Assembly: GCA_040414485.1 (NCBI GenBank)
Contig: JBEDUK010000079.1
Coordinates: 1 to 13,602 of the forward strand
Reading direction: 5' to 3'
Origin: JBEDUK01 sp040414485
GTDB lineage: Bacteria; Actinomycetota; UBA4738
Length of the DNA stretch: 13,602 nt
The notes under the pieces were generated by a model. That model worked only from the letters and a program-made list of their open reading frames with translations, did no database searches and was not told where the DNA came from. Shown piece by piece: positions 6,781 to 13,436 of the stretch. The translations under genes were made by a program, and so were the position numbers. Each line of letters begins with the position of its first letter. The stretch's first letter is position 1.

Positions 6781-6839
6781 CCGGCCGAGCCCCCCGGCCC
6801 CATACCGCCGTCCACGTGCGCAAACGCGTTCGAACCTGG

Positions 6840-6982
6840 TACCCTGGAGCGCACGGGCGGCCATCCGCCGCCCCGTGAGGCTTCGCTTCCCTGTTCCTCC
6901 TTCCCGGCGGTTCGGCGGCAAGAGAGACCTCGCCGGATCGTCATGGTGCCCCCTCCCTGGGCTGGTGCCGGAAGGAGTTCGA
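6840..6982 (+). promoter_or_regulatory. Long structured leader of the DEAD-box helicase gene
   Basis: TACCCT (6840-6845) fits a -10 element and would give a leader of about 130 bases. Within it, CACGGG (6852-6857) plus CGG pairs with CCG (6865-6867) plus CCCGTG (6872-6877), a hairpin with a 4-base bulge. TGGTGCC then occurs twice (within 6944-6970) shortly before the SD GGAAGGAG. Long leaders on RNA helicase genes can serve autoregulation or cold response; that is inference, and no known riboswitch was recognised. Confidence 0.3.
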
Positions 6983-8254
<1,272 letters not shown>

Positions 8255-8267
8255 GCGAGAGGCCCGA

Positions 8268-9128
8268 TTGGCCGACGCGGAGGGACGTGGGCTCCGGGGA
8301 GCCATCGCCGCCGCTGTCACGCCGCTGCGGGACGGGGGCGCGACCCTCGATGAGGATGCAATCGAGCCCCTGACGAGGTTCCTTGCCACCGGTGGGCTGG
8401 ATGGTCTCCTGGCGCTCGGGACGACGGGTGAGGGCGTGATGCTCTCCATCCCCGAGCGGCGTCGCGTCGCCGAGCGGTTCGTCGAAGCGGCGCCGGCGGG
8501 CTTCGCCATCGCGATCCACTGCGGCGCGCAGACCACCGCCGATACCGTGGCGCTCGCCACACACGCGGCGGCCACCGGCGCCGCGGCCGTGGCGGTGATC
8601 GCGCCGCCGTATTTCGCCTTCGACGATCGCTCTTTGCTTATGCATTTCATAGAGGCAGCCTCGGCATGCGCGCCAGTCCCCTTCTATGTCTATGAGTTCT
8701 CGGCACGCAGCGGCTACGCCATTCCGCGCGGCGTGATCGACGGTCTCAGGGAGCGCGCGACGAATCTCCGCGGGCTCAAGGTTTCCGACAATCCGTTCGA
8801 CGCGGTTTTGCCGTATCTGATCGACGGTCTGGACGTGTTCGTCGGGTCCGAACCGCTCGTGCTCCAGGGGCTCGAACACGGCGCCGCCGGCGCGGTCTCA
8901 GGCCTTGCGACCGCGTTTCCGGATGTGGTCGCGACGCTCGTTCATCGCCGGGACGGTGAGGCCCACGAGCAGGTGAGGAGATTGCGCGAAGCACTGAGCC
9001 ACCTGCCGTTCCACGCGGCGATGAAGGAGATCCTCTCGGCCCGCGGCATCGCCGTGCGGCCCGACGTGCGCGCGCCACTGCGTGGATTGACCCCCGATGA
9101 GCGCGCGGTAGCCTTGCGCCTGGTGTGA
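8268..9128 (+). CDS. Dihydrodipicolinate synthase/N-acetylneuraminate lyase family aldolase
   Basis: A 286-residue TIM-barrel class I aldolase of the DHDPS/NAL superfamily, which forms a Schiff base between an active-site lysine and a 2-oxo acid such as pyruvate. Visible signatures are AAAVTPLRDGG near the N terminus, the 2-oxo-acid-binding GTTGEG (51-56), the catalytic Tyr142 in FYVYEFSARSG, the Schiff-base Lys171 in LRGLKVSDN, and SGLA at 211-214. The usual YNxP turn is altered to YEFS, so it is probably not the lysine-biosynthesis DapA but a lyase or aldolase on another substrate. The start is a TTG at 8268, with GAGAGG about six bases upstream; no in-frame ATG or GTG precedes the conserved region. 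It lies 13 bases behind the helicase and is followed by a hairpin. The stretch 8631-8700 uses many codons unlike the rest of the gene (TCT TTG CTT, ATA, TAT). Confidence 0.9.
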   Translation: MADAEGRGLRGAIAAAVTPLRDGGATLDEDAIEPLTRFLATGGLDGLLALGTTGEGVMLSIPERRRVAERFVEAAPAGFAIAIHCGAQTTADTVALATHAAATGAAAVAVIAPPYFAFDDRSLLMHFIEAASACAPVPFYVYEFSARSGYAIPRGVIDGLRERATNLRGLKVSDNPFDAVLPYLIDGLDVFVGSEPLVLQGLEHGAAGAVSGLATAFPDVVATLVHRRDGEAHEQVRRLREALSHLPFHAAMKEILSARGIAVRPDVRAPLRGLTPDERAVALRLV

Positions 9129-9129
9129 C

Positions 9130-9150
9130 CCGCACAACCAATTTGTGCGG
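9130..9150 (+). terminator. Hairpin after the lyase gene
   Basis: CCGCACAA (9130-9137) pairs exactly with TTGTGCGG (9143-9150) over the loop CCAAT, beginning one base after the lyase stop codon. No T-run follows. Position and perfect stem make it a good candidate end for the helicase-lyase transcript. Confidence 0.55.
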
Positions 9151-9347
9151 AACGTGTGGCGCCGCTCGTTGTATCCAAATTGGGTATGTATCTGTGGACG
9201 TACTACATCAACGCTGGTGACTACGTAGCATCGCCGGTCTGGAACCCCAGCTCTGCTCCGGTACTCCGCCGCGGCGTTCGCGCGTATTGTCATCAGTGGT
9301 TATAGTCGCTCCCGCGAGCACGGTAATCCCGTGAGGAGGAAGTGAGG
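9151..9347 (+). promoter_or_regulatory. AT-rich intergenic region upstream of the AT-hook gene
   Basis: Roughly 200 bases without a gene. The stretch around 9165-9225 is markedly richer in A and T than the surrounding DNA (for example TATCCAAATTGGGTATGTAT) and contains the palindrome CTACGTAG. A possible -10 TATAGT lies at 9301-9306, with TTGTCA upstream at 9287-9292, too close to be its -35. A strong SD (GAGGAGGAAGTGAGG) precedes the ATG at 9348. The region might be a binding site for the AT-hook protein itself (inference). Confidence 0.35.
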
Positions 9348-9731
9348 ATGGCGGAACGAGTCATGGTTGTATGCGATGTGTGCGGTTCGGCTCCAGCCGA
9401 AACCGTCGCCATCACCGCGAAGGATCGGAGCTATCGAAAGGATCTGTGCTCGACGCACCTATCCCAGCTCCTCGACGGAGCCAGAGCGCCCCGGCGCGGC
9501 CGGCCCCGCAAGGCCGAGGCAGCAACGGCGAACGCCGCTCCTCAGGCGGCCCCTCGCCGCCGGGGGCGTCCGCCCAAGTCCGCCTCGCCGCAGGCCGCGG
9601 CGGCGAAGCCGGCCACCGCGCGCAAGCGAGGCCCGATCACGGACCCCGTGATCCTGCAGAAGCGACGCGACGCGCTCGCCAAGGCGCGCGCCGCGCGGGC
9701 CGCGAAGCGCGCAGCCGCCGCGAAGTCCTAG
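9348..9731 (+). CDS. Zinc-finger/AT-hook DNA-binding protein with histone-like basic tail
   Basis: A 127-residue, strongly basic, probably nucleoid-associated protein. Residues 7-45 carry a CxxC-x21-CxxH pattern (Cys9, Cys12, Cys34, His37) in a small domain starting VVCDVCGSAPAETV and ending DLCSTHLSQLLDGAR, likely a zinc-binding ribbon. Two good AT-hook cores follow, RRGRPRK (RGRP at 50-53) and RRRGRPPK (RGRP at 72-75), and a weaker RKRGP (92-96). They are separated by Ala/Pro linkers. From about 104 on the chain is Ala/Lys/Arg-rich (KRRDALAKARAARAAKR), like the tails of bacterial histone H1-like or HU-extended proteins. AT-hooks bind the minor groove of AT-rich DNA, so in this GC-rich genome targets should be few and distinctive. 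ATG 9348 is preferred to GTG 9342 because of the SD. Monocistronic, with a strong hairpin after it. Similar zinc-AT-hook proteins occur in actinobacteria; the role is uncharacterised as far as I know. Confidence 0.88.
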   Translation: MAERVMVVCDVCGSAPAETVAITAKDRSYRKDLCSTHLSQLLDGARAPRRGRPRKAEAATANAAPQAAPRRRGRPPKSASPQAAAAKPATARKRGPITDPVILQKRRDALAKARAARAAKRAAAAKS

Positions 9732-9754
9732 ATCCGATCCCGCACAGCATCGTC

Positions 9755-9794
9755 GCGAACTCCCCTCCGATCTGACCTTCGGAGGGGAGTTCGC
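9755..9794 (+). terminator. Perfect 15-16 bp hairpin terminator
   Basis: GCGAACTCCCCTCCG (9755-9769) pairs exactly with CGGAGGGGAGTTCGC (9780-9794); A9770-T9779 adds a sixteenth pair, leaving an 8-base loop. GTTCTT follows a few bases later. It starts 23 bases after the AT-hook gene stop and is the strongest terminator-like element in the window. Confidence 0.8.
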
Positions 9795-9910
9795 AGCGTT
9801 CTTGGAGACCGCGACGTTTCCCGTTGCATGAGCAAGCGGCTTCGGCATCCGAGCCGCAATCGGGCACGACGCCGAAGGCTCGAATTTGAGGCGTCGGGGG
9901 CGGGCGGCTC

Positions 9911-10504
9911 ATGCAAGCGATAGACCGGAGCGATCCTGCTAATGCTTTAGAGGTGGCCGAGATCGTCCTCTTCCACCATGCGCTCGGGCTCACCGTCCCG
10001 GTTCGCCGTTTCGCCGATGCGCTGCACGCCGCGGGCCACACGGTGCACGTGCCGGACCTGTACGAGGGCAGGACCTTCGAGACGTACGAGGACGCGTCGG
10101 CACATGCCGAGACGCTCGGAGGGCCGATGGCGGCCGTCGAGCGCGCACGGGCCGAGGTCGCGTCGCTGCCGAGCGACCTTTTCTATATCGGCCTTTCCTC
10201 CGGTGTGCTGCCGGCGCAGTCCCTCGCTCAGACGAGGCCGGGCGCGCGTGGCGCGGTGCTCTGCTATTCAGCGGTGGCTCCTGGCGAGTGGGGCGAAAAC
10301 TGGCCGGCGACGTGGCCGGACGGCGTTCGGCTGCAGATGCACATGCTCGAGGGCGACGAGGACTACGAGATCGCGCAGGGGCTTGCCACGACCGTGCCCG
10401 GAGCGGTGCTCTTCGTCTATCCAGGTACCGAGCACCTCTTCGCTGAGCACGACGAGCAGGCTGCGGCGCTCCTGAGGGATCGGATCCTGGAGTTCCTCGG
10501 GTAA
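9911..10504 (+). CDS. Dienelactone hydrolase family protein (alpha/beta hydrolase)
   Basis: A 197-residue cytosolic alpha/beta hydrolase of the dienelactone hydrolase family, in which members cleave lactones, esters or related bonds. It opens with EIVLFHHALGLTVPVRRFADALHAAGH and VPDLYEGRTFETYED, typical of the family. The nucleophile elbow is GLSSG (Ser96 at its centre) rather than the GxCxG of classic DLH, as in many actinobacterial members. An acidic candidate is Asp149 in LEGDED and the histidine is His175 in YPGTEHLF, so a Ser-Asp-His triad is plausible. Start: ATG 9911 has a G-rich SD region just before it, but GTG 9953 (VAEIVLFHH) corresponds to the usual family N terminus, so the first 14 residues may not be translated. 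It converges with the NTF2-like gene; 23 bases separate them. Substrate unknown. Confidence 0.88.
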   Translation: MQAIDRSDPANALEVAEIVLFHHALGLTVPVRRFADALHAAGHTVHVPDLYEGRTFETYEDASAHAETLGGPMAAVERARAEVASLPSDLFYIGLSSGVLPAQSLAQTRPGARGAVLCYSAVAPGEWGENWPATWPDGVRLQMHMLEGDEDYEIAQGLATTVPGAVLFVYPGTEHLFAEHDEQAAALLRDRILEFLG

Positions 10505-10527
10505 CTGCGCACCCTCACTCGTGCTGC

Positions 10528-11136
10528 TCAGCGGGCCACTGATTGGTGGCGTCGGGCCTCGCGGACTCGTCGCGCCTCGCCCCGCGCGGTGCGGGCGTTG
10601 ATGATGAGCGCCCGGGAATGCCCGGCGAGCCTGCCGGAGCGTTGCGTTGCCCGACGACTCTGCTGGACCAGCAGAGACAACCGACGTGCCGCGCCCGGTC
10701 CGTCGCCGGCCGACAGAAATTGCTCGAGTCCGAGCCCAAGGTCATCTGCGTTGAGCAGGCTCAGCGCTTCCTCCACGGTCAATGCTCCGTAGAGCCGGTA
10801 GATCAGTTCGTCCTTCACGGCGATCGCCCAGAAGGCGGGGGAATCGGTGAAGCCGCCGCCTCGAAGCGACCATCGCACACGGCCGGTGACGAGGTAACGT
10901 CCTCCGCCGAGGGACTCGATGCGGTGTGCTCGCGCCTCCCTCGTATGGTCGTGGCTGCGCTCCTCGATGTATTGGGCGAAGCCTTCGCCATCGAGCACGT
11001 CGTTGGGCGGGAGGTACGTCCGGATCCGAAGCTCAGGGTGCATGCACTTCGGCATCTCAACCTGGCGGCCGGACGCGCTCAAGTCGAAAAGTCGTTCAAC
11101 GACGAGCCGATCGACGTCCTTGCCCACGGCCTGCAT
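10528..11136 (-). CDS. NTF2/SnoaL-like domain protein
   Basis: A 202-residue protein whose first 125 residues resemble the NTF2-like (SnoaL-like polyketide cyclase/ketosteroid isomerase) cone fold. Landmarks are VDRLVVERLFDLSASG, an acidic pocket-type segment MHPELRIRTYLPPNDVLDG, then EGFAQYIEER, and the final strands RYLVTGRVRWSLRGGGFTDSP, AFWAIAVKDELIYRLYGALT and VEEAL. Such domains bind small ligands or act as isomerases or cyclases; no catalytic residue can be named. The remaining 70 residues are a basic, Arg/Ala-rich tail (RRATQRSGRLAGHSRALI...), probably disordered, which is unusual for the fold. The start is uncertain: ATG 11136 has AAGGG about 11 bases upstream, while an in-frame GTG at 11184 would add 16 residues. 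It converges with the hydrolase gene and is divergent from the secreted-protein gene. The opposite-strand frame over it lacks any family signature. Confidence 0.78.
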   Translation of the reverse strand: MQAVGKDVDRLVVERLFDLSASGRQVEMPKCMHPELRIRTYLPPNDVLDGEGFAQYIEERSHDHTREARAHRIESLGGGRYLVTGRVRWSLRGGGFTDSPAFWAIAVKDELIYRLYGALTVEEALSLLNADDLGLGLEQFLSAGDGPGAARRLSLLVQQSRRATQRSGRLAGHSRALIINARTARGEARRVREARRHQSVAR

Positions 11137-11222
11137 CCCATGACACCCTTGTCGTTCGGTGCCGATGCTCCGCCCGACAGGCACTGCTCGTCAAGGGGGA
11201 GATTCCCATTACGAAACCGACC

Positions 11223-11316
11223 CTCATCCCAGCCAGGCGCCAGCGTGTCGGGACCGTTCGACCCAGGGATGAGCCTGGGGCCCGCGTCATGACCTTGACC
11301 CGCGTCATTGTCTTGA
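11223..11316. promoter_or_regulatory. Divergent intergenic region with inverted and tandem repeats
   Basis: Between the NTF2-like gene and the secreted-protein gene. CTCATCCC (11223-11230) and GGGATGAG (11266-11273) are exact inverted copies. CCCAGG and CCTGGG (11262-11279) form a short hairpin. Immediately after it come two tandem 18-base copies, CCCGCGTCATGACCTTGA (11281-11298) and CCCGCGTCATTGTCTTGA (11299-11316), 15 of 18 bases identical. The tandem copies each contain a TTGA that could be part of a -35, but no good -10 is in phase. This could be a binding array for a regulator of either flanking gene. Confidence 0.45.
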
Positions 11317-11386
11317 ACGAGGATCCGCAATGCCGTGCTTGGGACCGCGCCGGACTGTCGGCCAGGCCAGGACGAAGGAGGGGCCG

Positions 11387-11941
11387 ATGAAGAGAAGGTG
11401 GACACTCGCGTCCGTCGGTTTCGTCGTTGCGTCGCTCATGATGCTCGGGCCGACGGCGCTCGCGTCGAAGCAGACGTTCTGGGTCGGCCACGTCGGAAAG
11501 AACCCGAACAACATCGTGCTGTTCATGACCAAGACGATCGATGGCGTCCTGAACTTCGAACCACTCGAGATCGATTTCAAGGTGAACTGTCATGTCAGTG
11601 GCGACGTGTGGGGCTACGGCGCGTCGTTCACCGGGTTCCAGGTCCCACTCGACGACAACGGCAACTTCGATCTGGATCTGGGCGACCCGGACTTCGGCCC
11701 CTTCGACTGGAAGGGCAACATCGGCGGGACGGACGCGACGGGGACCGTCCTGGCGGGGTTCCCCCTGTATGACGGGCAAGGTGGCTTCGGCACCCAGAGC
11801 TGCGACAACAGCCCCGGGGCCGGCTGGAAAGCGCATGCACTCAGCGGAGCTCCGTCGGGCCAGGGCTCTTCCCACGCCTCGGTGCACGTCTCGTACACGA
11901 AGGATCAGAATGGTCAAATCCATGTGAGCTTGGGTCGCTGA
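11387..11941 (+). CDS. Secreted beta-rich protein of unknown function
   Basis: A 184-residue protein with a clear Sec-type signal peptide: MKRRW, hydrophobic core about 6-22, and a probable signal peptidase I site after ALA (residues 24-26). No lipobox cysteine, so it is released or loosely associated outside the membrane. The mature part (about 158 residues) is poor in helices, rich in Gly, Asp and aromatics, and reads as successive beta strands (IVLFMTKTIDG, LEIDFKVNCHV, SFTGFQVPL, FDLDLGDPDFGPFDWKGNIGGTDATGTV). Its only two cysteines, Cys68 and Cys139, may form a disulfide. The ending SHASVHVSYTKDQNG looks like a closing hairpin. Short secreted beta proteins of this general look are common in actinobacterial genomes; I recognise no named family or catalytic motif. 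ATG 11387 has a strong SD (GAAGGAGGGG). Upstream carries a tandem repeat. Confidence 0.8.
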   Translation: MKRRWTLASVGFVVASLMMLGPTALASKQTFWVGHVGKNPNNIVLFMTKTIDGVLNFEPLEIDFKVNCHVSGDVWGYGASFTGFQVPLDDNGNFDLDLGDPDFGPFDWKGNIGGTDATGTVLAGFPLYDGQGGFGTQSCDNSPGAGWKAHALSGAPSGQGSSHASVHVSYTKDQNGQIHVSLGR

Positions 11942-12135
11942 AGCGGCGGCCCAGCTCACAGGCCAATCGACGAAAGGAACGCAACCGCACTCTGGGCGGC
12001 CGGATGCTCACAGACGCGCCATCACGCTGACTGAGCAGAGCGATCTGCCGTCTGTCGATCGGCGATGATTCGATGTCCGACGCCTGCACACGGTCGCGGC
12101 GATGGCGTGCACATCCACGACAGCGGGAGGAATCA

Positions 12136-12435
12136 ATGGACGTCTCAGAGGATCTCGGCACCAGGCTGATCAGTGAGAACGATCGAGTCCGCATCTTCGA
12201 GCACCGGGTGCGCGCCGGCGAGACCGGCCCGATGCACGTACACCGCCGCCCCTATCTCTCCGTGGTCGTGACGGGAACGAAGGGCGATGTCGTGGATCCC
12301 GACGGCAACGTCATCATCCACGACGCCCTGACCCCCGGAACCACCATCTGGATCGACGACCACCTCCCCGAGACCCACGCCCTGCACAACACGGGCGACG
12401 ACGAGATTCTGATCGTGACGACTGAATTGCTGTAG
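12136..12435 (+). CDS. Small single-domain cupin protein
   Basis: A 99-residue protein with one cupin (RmlC-like) beta barrel. Cupin motif 1 is GPMHVHRRPYLSVVVTG, giving metal ligands His34 and His36, but the usual glutamate is missing (Tyr40/Leu41 at that point). Motif 2 is LTPGTTIWIDDHLPETHALHN, with the third ligand His81 and Asn85 in the expected H-x3-N spacing. With three histidines and no Glu, a 3-His metal site is likely. Members of this size serve as small enzymes, sensors or storage proteins; no substrate can be assigned. The ATG at 12136 follows GGGAGG at a suitable distance; further in-frame codons upstream to 12073 do not look coding. It is flanked by about 190 bases on each side, so it probably has its own promoter. 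Confidence 0.85.
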   Translation: MDVSEDLGTRLISENDRVRIFEHRVRAGETGPMHVHRRPYLSVVVTGTKGDVVDPDGNVIIHDALTPGTTIWIDDHLPETHALHNTGDDEILIVTTELL

Positions 12436-12507
12436 CCGACCGCACGCGCCCTCGAGTTCCCGAGCGTCACCAGGATCGCCGGGCAGCGTGTTCGCAAGGC
12501 TCTTGGT

Positions 12508-12520
12508 GTCGTGACACGAC
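12508..12520. repeat. Short palindrome GTCGTG-A-CACGAC
   Basis: A perfect 6-1-6 dyad in the spacer between the cupin and the small membrane-protein gene, overlapped by a second dyad GTGTC-GT-GACAC. It could be an operator half-way to the 12617 start, or chance. Confidence 0.3.
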
Positions 12521-12576
12521 TGGCGAGGCCGGATCAGGGAAAAGGCCAATTACCCAACCACCAGCCGCATGTCGGC

Positions 12577-12582
12577 TATCCT
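12577..12582 (+). promoter_or_regulatory. Candidate -10 element for the small membrane protein
   Basis: TATCCT fits TANNNT and would give a leader of about 28 bases including GGAGCGAGGGAC before the ATG at 12617. No clear -35 is seen. Confidence 0.25.
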
Positions 12583-12616
12583 GCGGCGGGCGTCGCGCTC
12601 AGGAGCGAGGGACGAC

Positions 12617-12766
12617 ATGGCCGCACTGAACGGCTTCACCGCGGGCATTCTTGTCGGCGTGGTTGGGGCGTTCGCACTGTCGACCGCCGCCGTCACGTTG
12701 ATCGTCTACTCAGGGATGGTCCGCCGTCTCACCAGCCATAGACGGAGCTCGATGGCCTCGAAGTGA
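12617..12766 (+). CDS. Small single-pass membrane protein
   Basis: A 49-residue predicted protein with one long hydrophobic helix, residues 6-33 (GFTAGILVGVVGAFALSTAAV then TLIVYSG), followed by a basic, Ser-rich end (RRLTSHRRSSMASK). By the positive-inside rule the C terminus should be cytosolic. The start is supported by a purine-rich SD (GGAGCGAGGG) about 6 bases upstream and a candidate -10. The tail would overlap, on the opposite strand, the 3' end of the possible disrupted gene at 12729-13061. No family recognised. It may be a genuine microprotein; the short length keeps confidence moderate. Confidence 0.5.
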   Translation: MAALNGFTAGILVGVVGAFALSTAAVTLIVYSGMVRRLTSHRRSSMASK

Positions 12767-13061
12767 GGTCGGGCTTCCGCTCAGATGAACGGGAGGGTTT
12801 CTCAGCGCGCCTATTCCTCGGCGCGTCACGCGAGCGTCGCGGCGCCGCCGTCTTGCCGGCTAGCTGGGTGACTTCGTCGTCGACGTTCGGCCATTTGGCG
12901 AATGGGCACCGTCGGAGCGAAGCGGTGGGACCTCCTCGCGCATCAGGAAGGCGATATGCGCGCCAAGCCTCGGATTGGCCGCTCGCAGGACGGCCCTGCA
13001 TGAGAAACGCGAGAACGCCGGAAAGAAGGCCGCCCAGGATGGCCCCACCGGCGCTGGCCAT
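12729..13061 (-). pseudogene. Possible frame-disrupted small membrane-anchored protein gene
   Basis: The minus-strand frame opens MASAGGAILGGLLSGVLAFL, a convincing N-terminal membrane anchor with G/C-ending codons. After about 13000 the codon bias in this frame collapses, while the neighbouring frame reads VLRAANPRLGAHIAFLMREE with strong G/C third positions. Around 12915 the first frame again looks protein-like (PFAKWPNVDDEVTQLAGKTA). This pattern suggests one original reading frame broken by two compensating indels, either a decaying gene or a sequencing error. There is no obvious SD before the ATG. It may also be a short intact protein or non-coding. Coordinates are those of the uninterrupted first frame. 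Confidence 0.3.
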
Positions 13062-13436
13062 GGTGAGCTACAGCGGACTCAGGGCCGTACTCGTCGGACT
13101 CGGCGACTGAGGAGGGGTCATCGCGCCGGAGCATCCCGCCGTCGCCGTTGACGGTGCAACTCCACCCTGCGGGCAATGGCTACCTGCGCCCGAGGTACCA
13201 CTGCTCGGGCGAATCCCCCGCAACGCAGCTCGACGGACAAGACGCTCGCCTGCTCGAGTATTCGCGAATGTTCGTTGGGCCAGGGACGACTCAGTATCTC
13301 AAGAGCAGTTCACCGCAAGCACCTTCTCGAGGCTGAGTCCGGGCAATAGGTCGCAGAGCGGACCTCCTGAGACAGCGCCCTGCGGTGCGCGACTATTCGG
13401 TTATACCGTGAAGCCATTCCGTCGGCTTGGTTCCGC
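13062..13436. other. Gene-poor intergenic stretch
   Basis: About 375 bases in which I see no convincing gene on either strand. The open frame on the plus strand (13148-13336) has no SD, no family features and mixed codon use. The stretch contains a stem-loop (13187-13211) and a 10-base palindrome ATTCGCGAAT (13260-13269). The part nearest 13437 lies downstream of the minus-strand gene at the right edge. Confidence 0.5.
13168..13220. other. Nested stem-loop in the gene-poor region
   Basis: CGCCCGAG (13187-13194) pairs exactly with CTCGGGCG (13204-13211) over a nine-base loop. It is enclosed by a possible outer stem TGCGGG (from about 13168) with CCCGCA (just after 13214). The arrangement could be a structured RNA on either strand or a terminator, but I recognise no family. 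Confidence 0.35.

Noticed and set aside
5357..6823. 488-residue open frame on the minus strand overlapping the amidohydrolase
   Set aside because: It is extremely rich in Arg, Gly and Pro and has no family features; the amidohydrolase in the other frame has all its catalytic residues.
6826..6836. GTTCGAAC, like a tRNA T-loop
   Set aside because: The flanking bases do not pair as a T-stem, and no anticodon or acceptor arms are present nearby.
10543..11292. Plus-strand frame of 249 residues opposite the NTF2-like gene
   Set aside because: The minus-strand product shows a coherent NTF2-like domain; the plus-strand product does not resemble a protein family.
12763..13110. 115-residue plus-strand frame
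   Set aside because: Arg/Ser/Pro-rich without domain features; the opposite strand has better coding signs.
13204..13224. GAATCC...CCCGCAAC, recalling the conserved core of cobalamin riboswitches
   Set aside because: The intervening conserved segment and the downstream boxes are missing, and no B12-related gene follows on that strand.
13148..13336. 62-residue plus-strand frame
   Set aside because: No SD, mixed codon use and no family features; it overlaps the stem-loop region.
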